A stretch of DNA of 64,000 nt, taken from Verrucomicrobiota bacterium. Its GTDB lineage: Bacteria; Verrucomicrobiota; Verrucomicrobiia; Verrucomicrobiales; Verrucomicrobiaceae. The stretch covers positions 124,001-188,000 of the forward strand of contig JANYCZ010000036.1 of NCBI GenBank assembly GCA_025360015.1. Reading direction: 5' to 3'. The notes below the pieces were generated by a model. It was not told the origin of the DNA and made no database searches. It saw only the letters and a program-made list of their open reading frames with translations. Shown here piece by piece: positions 8,526 through 16,883 of this stretch (position 1 is its first letter; every line of letters starts with the position of its first letter). The translations under genes were made by a program, and so were the position numbers.

Positions 8526-10808
8526 CTAGAATTTGATGCTGGCGGTCAGTGCGGCGGAGCGGCCGGCACCTGGGATGAACTGACCACCGCCGACGCTGCC
8601 GATGTAGCGTTCATTGGCGAGGTTATAGACATTCAGGCGCAGGCTGAAGTTGGAGGTGACCTTGTAGCTGAGCATGGCATCCATCGTCCAGTAGCCGGGC
8701 GCGGTGCGAACACCGGAGGTGGCTGTTGCGCCGTTGCTGCTCGTGCGTGAACCCATATACGTGGGGCCAAAGCCGATCTGTGTTTTTTCCATGATCGTAT
8801 AGGTGGTCCAGAGGTTGAAGGTCAGGGGCGGTGCGTTCGACAGGACCTGGCCGAGATCTCCGGTGGCGGATGAGGCTTTTGTCTTGCTTTCCATCAGAGC
8901 CGTACCTGCGAAGATCTGCCAGTTTTTGGTGATGTTGCCGGTGATACTGAATTCGAGACCCTGGACCTGCTGATTACCGCCCACGGTCGTGAGGCCGTTG
9001 GCATCGGTGGTGCGGGCGTTGGTTTTTTCGGTATGGAAGAGGGCGGCAGTCAGCGAGAGACGCTCCTTCATGAGATCCCATTTGGTCCCAAGCTCGTAGG
9101 TGGAGGTGTGTTCGGGATTCAGCCCGGTCGAAGTGTTGTTCGTAGCGCTGGTGGAGAGACCCAGGCCTGCATTGGATGCACCGTCGATGGTGGGATTGAA
9201 CGAAGTGCCGTAGCCGAGGTAGATGCTGCCCTGCCGCATGGGCTTGTAGATCACCGCCGCCTTGTAGCTGAAGAGGTCATCCCCGTTGGCAAAACTTCCG
9301 GCCGATGAGCCGCCAGGTCCGCTGACGGTGGCATACATGTGGTCATAACGCAGACCGCCGCTGATTTCCCAATGCTTGCCGATCTTCATGGTGTCGAACA
9401 CATAGGCGGAGACGGTGTAGAGATACGCCTCCGTCGGCTGCGGGAGGCCGGGGTAGGTTGATTTGGTGAGGTCCTGTGCGTTGGGCGCAGGGACTGCGCT
9501 GGGTGGCAAATTCACGCTGGTGTTGAACAAGTCGGTGACAGACGAGATGCCGGCGGCATTGGCGTTCGACTGATGTTCGAGATAAAACTCCATGCCGGTG
9601 ACCAGCGCGTGTTTGATGGCACCGGTTTCAAAATTGGCGACGAGATTGGTCTGGTTGCCAAACATTTCGGTCGTCTGCAGGCGACGCTGCTGCTGACGGT
9701 TCAGCGCGGTGTTGTAGTCAACGGCGGGCGTCGGATCGTCGTCACGCAGACGCGGGGAGGTGGCGACGGAATCGCGGTGGCTGCGCGAGTAGCGCGTGGC
9801 ATTGCGGATGCGGACGTTCTTGGTGAAATCGTGTTCAAAGATGGCGGTGAAGTGGTCGGTCTGGATTTTTTCATAGTCCACGCCACGGAGTCCGTAGAAG
9901 GTGTTAAAGCTCACTGGCGGCGCCTTGTTCTCAGAATTCACCAACGCGGCACCCCTGCCGCTGAAGGTGCCGTTGTTGGGGATCCATGGCAGGCCGTAAT
10001 CCGGGATGTTGCTTTCCTCCAGGCGCTGATAATTCAGCATGAAGCGTGTGTCGGTGCCGAGGCCGAGGCCTAGCGATGCACCGATGCCGTAGCGCCCCAC
10101 CGAGACGTTGTCGCGTCCGGGGGTGTTGGCCTCGTGGACCATGGAGTTGAGGCGGAAGGCCGCGTGCTCGGAGAGCTTCTCATTCACATCCAGCGTGCCA
10201 CGGTAGAGGCTGCTGGTGCCGACGGTGGCGGTGGTCGTAATGTTGTTGGTCAGATTGGCCATCTTGCTGACCGTGTTGATGGAGCCACCGGTGGAACCAC
10301 GACCGACGGTGGAGGAAGAGGGGCCTTTGGCGATTTCGACCTGCTCCGTGTTGAAGGGATCGCGGTTGTAGCTGGCGTAGTCGCGCAGGCCGTCGAGGTA
10401 GATGTCACTGCGGGCGCTGAAACCGCGGATGGAGAGGTTATCTCCGGAGGCCGTGCCGCCTTCACCGGCCTGCATGGAAATGCCCGGGGTGTTTTTCAGC
10501 ACGTCGCGCAGGGTGAAGGCACCGCGGTCTTCGATCACTGCTCTGGGGACGACCGTGATTGTTTGTGCGATGTCACGCAGCGGCTCGGTGTACTTCGGGG
10601 ATTGCAGGCGCTGGGGGTTGTACACCGACCCGGAGGCTTCAATGACGACCTCGGGCATTTCGGTGGGAATCTCTTCGATCTGGGGCTTGAGCTCGGAGGG
10701 GGCGGCGGCTTGCGCGCTCAGGCTGCCTGCGGCACATAGCAAGGAGGTGACAGAGAGAGTCTTGGAGCCGGTCTTGCGGTGGATGCGAGAGGTGGGTTTT
10801 GGGTGCAT
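8526..10808 (-). CDS. TonB-dependent siderophore receptor
   Basis: 760 residues. A signal peptide ends near SLSAQA; a TonB-box-like stretch (PEVVIEAS) precedes the plug domain ([20 protein letters not shown], then [18 protein letters not shown]), and a 22-stranded barrel follows with the C-terminal phenylalanine typical of outer-membrane barrels (ALTASIKF). It should import ferric siderophores, powered by TonB. A promoter with overlapping palindromes lies upstream at 10839-10899. A second receptor fragment closely related to its last 245 residues lies at 11030-11764. Confidence 0.95.
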   Translation of the reverse strand: MHPKPTSRIHRKTGSKTLSVTSLLCAAGSLSAQAAAPSELKPQIEEIPTEMPEVVIEASGSVYNPQRLQSPKYTEPLRDIAQTITVVPRAVIEDRGAFTLRDVLKNTPGISMQAGEGGTASGDNLSIRGFSARSDIYLDGLRDYASYNRDPFNTEQVEIAKGPSSSTVGRGSTGGSINTVSKMANLTNNITTTATVGTSSLYRGTLDVNEKLSEHAAFRLNSMVHEANTPGRDNVSVGRYGIGASLGLGLGTDTRFMLNYQRLEESNIPDYGLPWIPNNGTFSGRGAALVNSENKAPPVSFNTFYGLRGVDYEKIQTDHFTAIFEHDFTKNVRIRNATRYSRSHRDSVATSPRLRDDDPTPAVDYNTALNRQQQRRLQTTEMFGNQTNLVANFETGAIKHALVTGMEFYLEHQSNANAAGISSVTDLFNTSVNLPPSAVPAPNAQDLTKSTYPGLPQPTEAYLYTVSAYVFDTMKIGKHWEISGGLRYDHMYATVSGPGGSSAGSFANGDDLFSYKAAVIYKPMRQGSIYLGYGTSFNPTIDGASNAGLGLSTSATNNTSTGLNPEHTSTYELGTKWDLMKERLSLTAALFHTEKTNARTTDANGLTTVGGNQQVQGLEFSITGNITKNWQIFAGTALMESKTKASSATGDLGQVLSNAPPLTFNLWTTYTIMEKTQIGFGPTYMGSRTSSNGATATSGVRTAPGYWTMDAMLSYKVTSNFSLRLNVYNLANERYIGSVGGGQFIPGAGRSAALTASIKF

Positions 10809-10838
10809 GGGAGATGGGGCAGAAAGTGATTAGTTAAT

Positions 10839-10899
10839 GCTAATGAGATTCGATTTCATTAGCGTATTGCGATTAAGTCTCATTTTCAATTTGAGTCAA
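10839..10899 (-). promoter_or_regulatory. Iron-responsive promoter with Fur-like operators
   Basis: On the minus strand a -35 TTGACT (10899-10894) is followed after 17 bases by TTAATC (10876-10871). The 7-1-7 palindrome TGCGATTAAGTCTCA (10868-10882 as read on plus) covers the -10. Closer to the gene lies a second perfect inverted repeat: GCTAATGA, nine bases, TCATTAGC (10839-10863). The 7-1-7 shape matches the Fur box model TGATAATNATTATCA, and a near copy stands in front of the TonB operon at 12935. Binding by Fur is inferred. Confidence 0.6.
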
Positions 10900-10960
10900 C
10901 CCAAGAAAGTGCAAACTTTTCCTCGGGATAGAAAGTGTCCCACTGGCTTTTCCACCGACG

Positions 10961-11002
10961 AAAAGGGGTCTTGAAGCCGCTTTTCCAGCGATCCCAAGAC
11001 CC
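10961..11002 (-). terminator. Rho-independent terminator of the receptor-fragment transcript
   Basis: On the minus strand, GGGTCTTG (11002-10995) pairs with CAAGACCC (10973-10966), an 8-base stem with a 21-base loop, and is followed by CTTTTCG. It lies 27 bases beyond the stop of the receptor fragment and would end any transcript coming from the TPR gene and fragment before the downstream receptor promoter. Confidence 0.6.
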
Positions 11003-11029
11003 ATGGACCTCTGAGCCCAACCTTTTGGC

Positions 11030-11764
11030 TTAGAATTTGACGCTGACTGTCAGCGCTGCGTAGCGTCCAGGTCCGGGGGTGGCGCTGCCGGTGGTGCTGC
11101 TGCTCAAAATGTAGCGCTTGTCGGTGATGTTATAAACGTTCAGGCGCAGACTGAAGCTGTTGTTGAAGCGGTAGCTGAGCATCACATCCGTGGTCCAGTA
11201 GTCGGGAACGATGCGGGTGGGGCTGGCGGAATTTCCAATGACCTTGCCCATGTACTGGGTGCCACCGCCAATCTGGAACTTGTTGGTCACGTTGTAAGTG
11301 GTCCAGAGGTTCAAGGTGTAGTCCGGCGCATTGGGGATCGAATTCCCGATCTCAGCGGGGTTGGAGGAGTTGCGGACAAAGCTCGCCATGTGGGTGCCAC
11401 CGCCAAAAATCTGCCATTTCTTGGTCAACTGCCCTACCACGCCGAATTCCACGCCATCCACGGTCAGGTCGCCACCTGTCGTGGTAACATTGGAATTGAT
11501 GGTGCGAGCGTTGATTTTCTCGGTGCGGAAGAGTGCGGCCGTCAGCGACAGGCGCTCTTGCAGCAGGTCCCATTTGGTGCCGAGTTCGTAGCTGTTGCTC
11601 ATTTCGGCATTCAATCCTTGGAAGGAAAGATTGCCCGCAGAGCCGGCGACGCCGTTGGTGGTCAGACCGAGCTGACCGGTGTTGCCGCCGTCAATGGTGG
11701 GATTGTAGGAAGTGGCGTAGCCAAAGTAAATGCTGCCGTAGTTCACCCTTTGAATGCCCGCCAT
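11030..11764 (-). pseudogene. TonB-dependent receptor fragment (C-terminal third only)
   Basis: 244 residues that align without gaps of note to about residues 516-760 of the receptor encoded at 8526-10808: YGSIYFGYATSYNPTIDGG matches its [18 protein letters not shown], and [20 protein letters not shown] is nearly identical. Signal peptide, plug and first two thirds of the barrel are missing, so it cannot be a working receptor. The upstream in-frame stop is the TGA that ends the TPR gene (11776-11774); only three sense codons lie between that stop and the first ATG. A deletion that joined a second receptor gene to the TPR gene explains this best. The frame is intact, so the loss may be recent or the piece may be kept. 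Confidence 0.8.
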
Positions 11765-11773
11765 GGACAGAAA

Positions 11774-12877
11774 TCATCCGACCAATGCCTGGTCTGCACG
11801 CTTTTTGATCCGTTCCGTAGCAAGGCTGAGTGCTTCCAGCATGTCGATGAGACGGTCCATTTTTTTCAATCCCAGATCCAGCGGTCCGCGCTTACGCAGT
11901 TCCGCTGCCGCCAGGTCCAGCGCCTCCAGACCCGCCTGGTAGAGCGCGGTGTCTCGCGCCAGAAGGGGCGAGCCCTGCTCGGGATCGAGCACATCCAGCA
12001 GAAATTCCGCCATAAAATGGGGCTGGTAGGCGAGGAGGAGATTGCAGCCGTAGCGGAACAGCTCATGCCGCATGCTGCGAAAGTCTCCGGCGGCTCCCTC
12101 CTTCTCCCATATGGCGGTGAGCTGCATGGCTTCGTCCACCTTTTCCGTGGCCTGCATGATCCAGTCATCGGCGCGGGAGGTGTCCACGGGCGGGGTTTCC
12201 AGCAGCACGGCGACGGCGTGGCAGAAGACATGGCGTGCTTTCAAGCCCAGCTCGGCGGACTGCAGGGTCAGATGCTCCGTGGGCTGGCATAAATTCAGCA
12301 CTTCCTCCGCCACCTGCAGGGCCTCCAGCATTCTGGGAGGGGAAACCTCCAGCAACAAGGCGGCGCGGTTGAGCAGCAAGGTCGGCAGGAGGGTCTTATT
12401 TACAGGGAGCTCGGCCTTCACGCTTTCTTCGATCACGGCTCGGGCGTGGTCCAGCGACAGCAGCGCTGCGTGCAGGCTCTCAGGCGTGGCTTGGGCGCGC
12501 AGGGCGAGAGAACGGTTCATCCAAGCCAGCGCCAGGCGGCCGCGATACCGCGAGTCTTCCGCGAGCGGAAGTTTTTGGAAGTGGAAGATAGCTTCGTCGA
12601 AGCTCTGCACGGCCGCAGTCAATTCAGCCGGTTTCCCGAGTCGGGTGAGCACATCCCCGCGATTCATCCAGCAGGCGGTCAGCAGCCAGCGAAACCAGGA
12701 GCTTTCTTCAAAGGGCAGTTCACGGCGTATCGCAAGGGCCTGCTCGAAGCAGGTCAGGGCCTCCGGCAGCGCGGCGGTGTCATTGGCGGAGAGCAGGGCG
12801 ATGCCACGTTTCATCCAGACTTTGGCGGTCGCATTGCGATCGTCAGGGGAGGCAGGATGGGGGTCTGAAGGTGGCAT
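11774..12877 (-). CDS. TPR-like helical repeat protein
   Basis: 367 residues, all helical, with no signal peptide or membrane segment. Several tetratricopeptide-like units are visible: AKVWMKRGIALLSANDTAAL, then ALTCFEQALAIRRELPFEES, ACWMNRGDVLTRLGKPAEL and LAWMNRSLALRAQAT, each with the small/large residue spacing of TPR helices. These usually bind other proteins. It is divergent from the tonB operon, sharing its promoter region, so a role in the TonB system is possible. The C-terminus may have been altered by the event that placed the receptor fragment 9 bases downstream. Confidence 0.7.
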   Translation of the reverse strand: MPPSDPHPASPDDRNATAKVWMKRGIALLSANDTAALPEALTCFEQALAIRRELPFEESSWFRWLLTACWMNRGDVLTRLGKPAELTAAVQSFDEAIFHFQKLPLAEDSRYRGRLALAWMNRSLALRAQATPESLHAALLSLDHARAVIEESVKAELPVNKTLLPTLLLNRAALLLEVSPPRMLEALQVAEEVLNLCQPTEHLTLQSAELGLKARHVFCHAVAVLLETPPVDTSRADDWIMQATEKVDEAMQLTAIWEKEGAAGDFRSMRHELFRYGCNLLLAYQPHFMAEFLLDVLDPEQGSPLLARDTALYQAGLEALDLAAAELRKRGPLDLGLKKMDRLIDMLEALSLATERIKKRADQALVG

Positions 12878-12934
12878 GCGGCGGAGGCGTTATTGACAAT
12901 AGAAGCGCGAGACGGGACAAATTGTGAACAATGA

Positions 12935-12949
12935 TGCGACTGAGTCGCA
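12935..12949. promoter_or_regulatory. Fur-like 7-1-7 operator in the tonB/TPR divergent promoter region
   Basis: TGCGACTGAGTCGCA is a perfect 7-1-7 palindrome between the divergent TPR gene (start 12877) and tonB (start 13008). It matches 12 of 15 bases of the site over the receptor promoter at 10868-10882. A TTGACA lies at 12958-12963 on the plus strand, with only a weak -10 near 12981. The shape fits a Fur box; binding is inferred. Confidence 0.6.
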
Positions 12950-13007
12950 ATTGCAAGTTGACATGCGATTCGTACGTTTCAAATTCACCACACGCACGAT
13001 TCGAGCA

Positions 13008-13862
13008 ATGACTTCCTCCGCAATCAACCACCTGCCCGCCATGGGCTACAACCGTTCCAAGCCAAGCTTCGCCGCCGCTGCTGTGTCTGCCACTCCGGTG
13101 GGGGTGAGGCGGCGCAGCGGTCTGCTGCGGGTGATCATCATGATGTCCTGGATCGTGGGCATCAGCGGGAGTTTCCTGACGGTGGGTGTCATTGGCATGT
13201 TCGCCGCCGATCTGCCGCCGATCCACCTGAAGACGCTCGAAGATCTCGATGAGACCACCGAGCTGCCGATGGTGGAAACGTCCATGGCCGAGCTGCTGTC
13301 GATGGAGGCCAGTGCTCAACAGTCTGCTGAAACCCCAGAGGTGCTGCCTGTTGAAATTCCTGAAGTCATCGAGACGCCGCCGGAGAATCTGAACCTGCCG
13401 GAGATCGCCGAAGCGATGACGATGGAGGACATCTTTGCCATCCCCACAGCGCCGAAGATTGAGGATGCGCTGCGTCCGGTGGATCCCGTGATCAAACAGC
13501 AGCAGCCGAAGCAGGCACCGTCGCGTTCGCGCACTGCTCCCGTGGCCAGCAAAGGGGGAACAGGTTCAAGCACCTCGCAGTCGGGTACCGCAGGTGGCGG
13601 TGGCACCGCTGGCAGCGGAGGGAAAGGCAAATTTCCCCAGCCATCCTATCCGGAATTTGCACGTAGTGCCGGCATGCAGGGCACCGTGCGCCTGAGCATC
13701 AGCGTCGGTGCTTCGGGAGGCGTTGAAGGGGTCAGCGTCATCAGCAGCACCGGTTTCAGTGCTCTGGACGACTATGCCGCCTCCCATGTGCGGCGGAACT
13801 GGCACTTTCCACCTGGCACGGCGCACCGCTACTCGCTGCCGCTCACCTTCCGCCTGAACTGA
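13008..13862 (+). CDS. tonB: TonB family energy-transducing protein
   Basis: 284 residues from ATG 13008. A single transmembrane helix near residues 43-65 (LRVIIMMSWIVGISGSFLTVGVIG) anchors it in the inner membrane. A proline/glutamate-rich periplasmic spacer and a Gly/Ser-rich linker follow, and the C-terminal TonB domain (YPEFARSAGMQGTVRLSISV, then VRRNWHFPPG) contacts the TonB box of receptors. It carries proton-motive energy from ExbB/ExbD to the outer membrane. ExbB, ExbD, a coiled-coil protein and an MFS carrier follow on the same strand with short gaps, which indicates one operon. Confidence 0.9.
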   Translation: MTSSAINHLPAMGYNRSKPSFAAAAVSATPVGVRRRSGLLRVIIMMSWIVGISGSFLTVGVIGMFAADLPPIHLKTLEDLDETTELPMVETSMAELLSMEASAQQSAETPEVLPVEIPEVIETPPENLNLPEIAEAMTMEDIFAIPTAPKIEDALRPVDPVIKQQQPKQAPSRSRTAPVASKGGTGSSTSQSGTAGGGGTAGSGGKGKFPQPSYPEFARSAGMQGTVRLSISVGASGGVEGVSVISSTGFSALDDYAASHVRRNWHFPPGTAHRYSLPLTFRLN

Positions 13863-13913
13863 GGTCCCTCGCGCCCTCAGCTATTTTCCGATCTCAGATT
13901 TCCGTTTCTCTTC

Positions 13914-14555
13914 ATGCCCATTCTCGCCAACGCCGTCATCGATCTCTTCCACAAAGGTGGTCCCATCATGTATCCCATTGCGGTGGTCACGGTCGTGGCT
14001 GTCTGCATCTTCGTGGAGCGTGTGTTCTGGTGGCTGCGCTTTGCCGCCGGGCGCTCCAATAAACAGCTCGATGAAGTGTATGAAAAACTGGAGGCCGGAG
14101 ACCTCGCCCAGGCCATTGCGCACTCGGCGAAATCCAAGGACCCGGTGGTACGCATGATTCACCACGGGCTCAATCACCGCCACACCAGCATGCAGGGCGC
14201 GCTGGAAGTCGCCGCAGGGCAGGAACTGCGCGATGCGGGCCGCTACTTGAGTGCGATGGACACCATTGTCACCCTCGCGCCGCTGCTGGGCCTGCTGGGC
14301 ACCGTCACCGGCATCATGGGCAGCTTCACGAGCATGGGGGATGGCGAACTCGCAGTCGAAAAAGTCACGGGGGGCATCGGCGAGGCGCTGATCGCCACGG
14401 CTGCCGGTCTCGGCATTGCCATCGGCACGCTGGTGCCCATGAACTACTTCCACTCACGCCTTGCTGCTTTGAAGTTTGATCTGGAAGCCGCAGCGAACAA
14501 CGTGCTGATTCTTGCTGTGCAGCACGGGTTTGACAAAGTCATTCCCAAGGCCTGA
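13914..14555 (+). CDS. exbB: MotA/TolQ/ExbB proton channel family protein
   Basis: 213 residues. Three membrane segments are visible: about 13-33 (IMYPIAVVTVVAVCIFVERVF), and the pair around VTLAPLLGLLGTVTGIMGSF and ALIATAAGLGIAIGTLVPMNY, which form the conserved ExbB/TolQ channel signature. With ExbD it makes the proton-driven motor for TonB. It lies 51 bases after tonB and 7 bases before exbD. The TolQ of a Tol-Pal system would look similar, but the tonB neighbour favours ExbB. Confidence 0.9.
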   Translation: MPILANAVIDLFHKGGPIMYPIAVVTVVAVCIFVERVFWWLRFAAGRSNKQLDEVYEKLEAGDLAQAIAHSAKSKDPVVRMIHHGLNHRHTSMQGALEVAAGQELRDAGRYLSAMDTIVTLAPLLGLLGTVTGIMGSFTSMGDGELAVEKVTGGIGEALIATAAGLGIAIGTLVPMNYFHSRLAALKFDLEAAANNVLILAVQHGFDKVIPKA

Positions 14556-14562
14556 TCCCGCT

Positions 14563-14991
14563 GTGAAACTTCATTCGCCATTGCCCGAACGAAAGACGCG
14601 GCTGGAAATCATCCCGCTTATTGACGTGATGTTCTTCCTGCTGGCCTCCTTCATGATGGTCAGCCTCACGATGAGCAAGCAGCAGACCATCAAGGTCAAT
14701 CTGCCCGTCGCCTCCTCCGCGCAGTCCGACTTCAAGCCGGACATGATCAATCTCGCGGTGAACGCCACCGGTGACGTGTTTTTCAACAAAGATGCGATCA
14801 TGCTGCCCGAGCTGGACCGCAAGCTTGCCGAACGCTTTGGCAAGGACCCTGCCACCCCCGTTTACATCAGCGCCGACGTGAACACGCGCTACTCTGATCT
14901 CGTCAAGGTGCTCGATGCTGCCAAGCGGGTCGGCTTCACCAAGGTGGCCTTCAATGTCAAACCCGCGAATGCGGCCAAGCCGGCTCCCTGA
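14563..14991 (+). CDS. exbD: ExbD/TolR biopolymer transport protein
   Basis: 142 residues from GTG 14563, seven bases after the exbB stop. One N-terminal helix contains the proton-path aspartate: IIPLIDVMFFLLASFMM. The periplasmic domain (NLAVNATGDVFFNKDAIMLPEL) fits ExbD/TolR. It couples proton flow through ExbB to movement of TonB. I rejected upstream ATG 14512 because it overlaps exbB and adds no family sequence. Confidence 0.9.
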   Translation: MKLHSPLPERKTRLEIIPLIDVMFFLLASFMMVSLTMSKQQTIKVNLPVASSAQSDFKPDMINLAVNATGDVFFNKDAIMLPELDRKLAERFGKDPATPVYISADVNTRYSDLVKVLDAAKRVGFTKVAFNVKPANAAKPAP

Positions 14992-14994
14992 TCC

Positions 14995-15540
14995 ATGAAG
15001 CGCCTGCTCACCACGCTGCTGATTCTCATTTCGCTCGGACTGTGTACGGTCTGCCTGGTACAATGGCAGCGCGAGACGCGACTGCGCGGCCACATCCTGG
15101 ATCTCGTCAAACGTCTTGAAGCTGAAAATGTCATGCGCATCGAGGCGGAGCGGAAGGTGCGTGAGTATGAAAAGGAAATCGCCCGCCTCACCGAGCTGCG
15201 TGCGGAAGTGGAGGCCAAGCTGGTCGAGGTGTCGCGCGAGTTAAATCATCTTTCCGCCGACTCCACCGCGCGCGGCATCTCCATCGCGATTTACATGCGC
15301 GAGGTGGCGCAGATGCAGCATGGCCTGGAGGCGACGCAGCACGCCTTTGGCAAAGGCGCGGAGGCGATCAAGAGCCACAACAATGTCGTCAGCACGCAGA
15401 ACAATGCGCTGGAGAAGCAGAACGAGCTGCTGAAGCAGCTGGCGGGGGAGCGCAATGATGCGATCACCAAGCTGAATGCCCGCACGCGTGAGTTTAACGA
15501 GTTAGTGGAGAAGTACAACAAGCTCTCGAAGAGCAAGTGA
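14995..15540 (+). CDS. Membrane-anchored coiled-coil protein of the tonB operon
   Basis: 181 residues. An N-terminal helix (LLTTLLILISLGLCTVCLV) could be a membrane anchor or an uncleaved signal. The rest is a charged coiled coil (heptads through RLEAENVMRIEAERKVREYE and ALEKQNELLKQLAGERNDAI) without a recognised domain. It starts three bases after the exbD stop, so it is very probably co-translated with the motor proteins. A structural role in the periplasm, for example bracing the TonB complex, is a guess from position only. Confidence 0.75.
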   Translation: MKRLLTTLLILISLGLCTVCLVQWQRETRLRGHILDLVKRLEAENVMRIEAERKVREYEKEIARLTELRAEVEAKLVEVSRELNHLSADSTARGISIAIYMREVAQMQHGLEATQHAFGKGAEAIKSHNNVVSTQNNALEKQNELLKQLAGERNDAITKLNARTREFNELVEKYNKLSKSK

Positions 15541-15585
15541 TCCGTGCTTGCCATTCGGGCGCTGCTGCGAAAGACTCGCGCCCGC

Positions 15586-16866
15586 ATGAGCCAACCCGCC
15601 ACTCCTGACATCACCCGCCTGCGCGATCTTTCGCCGCAGCAACGCCGTTCTGGACTCGCCGCATGGCTGGGCTGGATGTTTGACGGCCTCGACATGCATC
15701 TCTACACGCTCGTCGCGACGGCGTTTGTAGCGCAGCTCATGCTGGTGCCGGAGGATAATCCCACGGTGGGCATGCATGGTTCCATCATCCAGGCGGCGTT
15801 CTTGGTCGGCTGGGCGGTGGGTGGAGCGTTCTTTGGCCGCATTGGCGATGTGCTGGGCCGCAGCAAGGCGCTGACGCTCACGATTCTGACCTATGCCTGC
15901 TTCACGGGGCTGTCATTCTTTGCGCAGACCTGGTGGCATCTTATGATCTTCCGCTTTCTTGCGGCGCTCGGCATCGGCGGGGAGTGGGCCGTGGGCGCAT
16001 CGCTGCTGTCCGAAACGTGGCCGAAGAAGTGGCGGCCATGGATCGCGGCAACGCTGCAAAGCGCTGTGAACTGCGGCGTGCTGCTGGCCTGTCTGGCGGG
16101 CTATTTGCTCGCTGGCAGGGAGCCGCGCTACATCTTCCTGATTGGGATTCTGCCGGCGCTGATCACGCTGTGGATCCGTAAAGCGGTGCCAGAGACCGAG
16201 GAGTGGACGCAGGCGCGTGAAGGGCAGGAGGTGCCCAAGATAGGCCATCTCTTCAGTCCTGCGGTGCGCGGGGTGACGTGGCGGGTGATGCTCATCTGTG
16301 CGGTGTCGCTAACGGCGCACTGGACCTTCCTGTTCTGGCAGCAGAAGCATGTGCTGAGCCTCGCTGAAGTCGCTTCTCTGGACAAATCTGGCAAGGATGC
16401 CGCGGTCGTGACGGCGCTGATGTGGATCATGTTTGGCTCGCTGATTGGCAACTACATTGCCGGCGGCCTCGCGAAGCTCTTTGGCTACCGTAACACGATT
16501 GTCGGCATGATGCTGGCCTACTTTGCAATCATGTACTTCTCGTTTTCGCAGGTGTGGAGCTGGGAGGCGACTAAATGGCAGTTTGCCGTCATCGGCGCCT
16601 GCCAGGGAGTGTTTGGCCTCTTCACCATGTGCCTGCCGCCGCTCTTCCCCGTGCTGCTGCGCACTACGGGCTCCGGCTTCTGCTACAACATTGGCCGCAT
16701 CGTGGCTGCGGGCGGCACGGTGTTTTTTGGCATCTTCGTGAAGGTGGGGGACTTCCGCACGGCACTGCTGTATGCGGGCTTTCTATTCATCCCCTCTGCT
16801 GCGGTGGCGCTGATGCTGCCGTCTGAGCCGAAGGAAGCGGATGGCATGGCGAGTGCGGTGGACTGA
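15586..16866 (+). CDS. MFS transporter
   Basis: 426 residues, 12 predicted membrane helices. Helix 1 GWMFDGLDMHLYTLVATAFV carries the DGxD-like signature of the MFS groups that take up organic acids (AAHS/SHS, including sialic acid carriers). FFGRIGDVLGRSKAL is the loop 2-3 motif, and RFLAALGIGGEWAVGASLLSE is helix 4. The substrate is not known. Last gene of the tonB operon, 45 bases after the coiled-coil gene. Import of a siderophore or its breakdown products would fit the operon, but organic acid uptake fits the sequence better. Confidence 0.85.
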   Translation: MSQPATPDITRLRDLSPQQRRSGLAAWLGWMFDGLDMHLYTLVATAFVAQLMLVPEDNPTVGMHGSIIQAAFLVGWAVGGAFFGRIGDVLGRSKALTLTILTYACFTGLSFFAQTWWHLMIFRFLAALGIGGEWAVGASLLSETWPKKWRPWIAATLQSAVNCGVLLACLAGYLLAGREPRYIFLIGILPALITLWIRKAVPETEEWTQAREGQEVPKIGHLFSPAVRGVTWRVMLICAVSLTAHWTFLFWQQKHVLSLAEVASLDKSGKDAAVVTALMWIMFGSLIGNYIAGGLAKLFGYRNTIVGMMLAYFAIMYFSFSQVWSWEATKWQFAVIGACQGVFGLFTMCLPPLFPVLLRTTGSGFCYNIGRIVAAGGTVFFGIFVKVGDFRTALLYAGFLFIPSAAVALMLPSEPKEADGMASAVD

Positions 16867-16883
16867 TTCACGCGCTCAGCGTT

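Noticed and set aside
12893-12898. TTGACA as the -35 of the tonB promoter
   Set aside because: No acceptable -10 at 16 to 18 bases downstream; only the palindrome is reported with confidence in this region.
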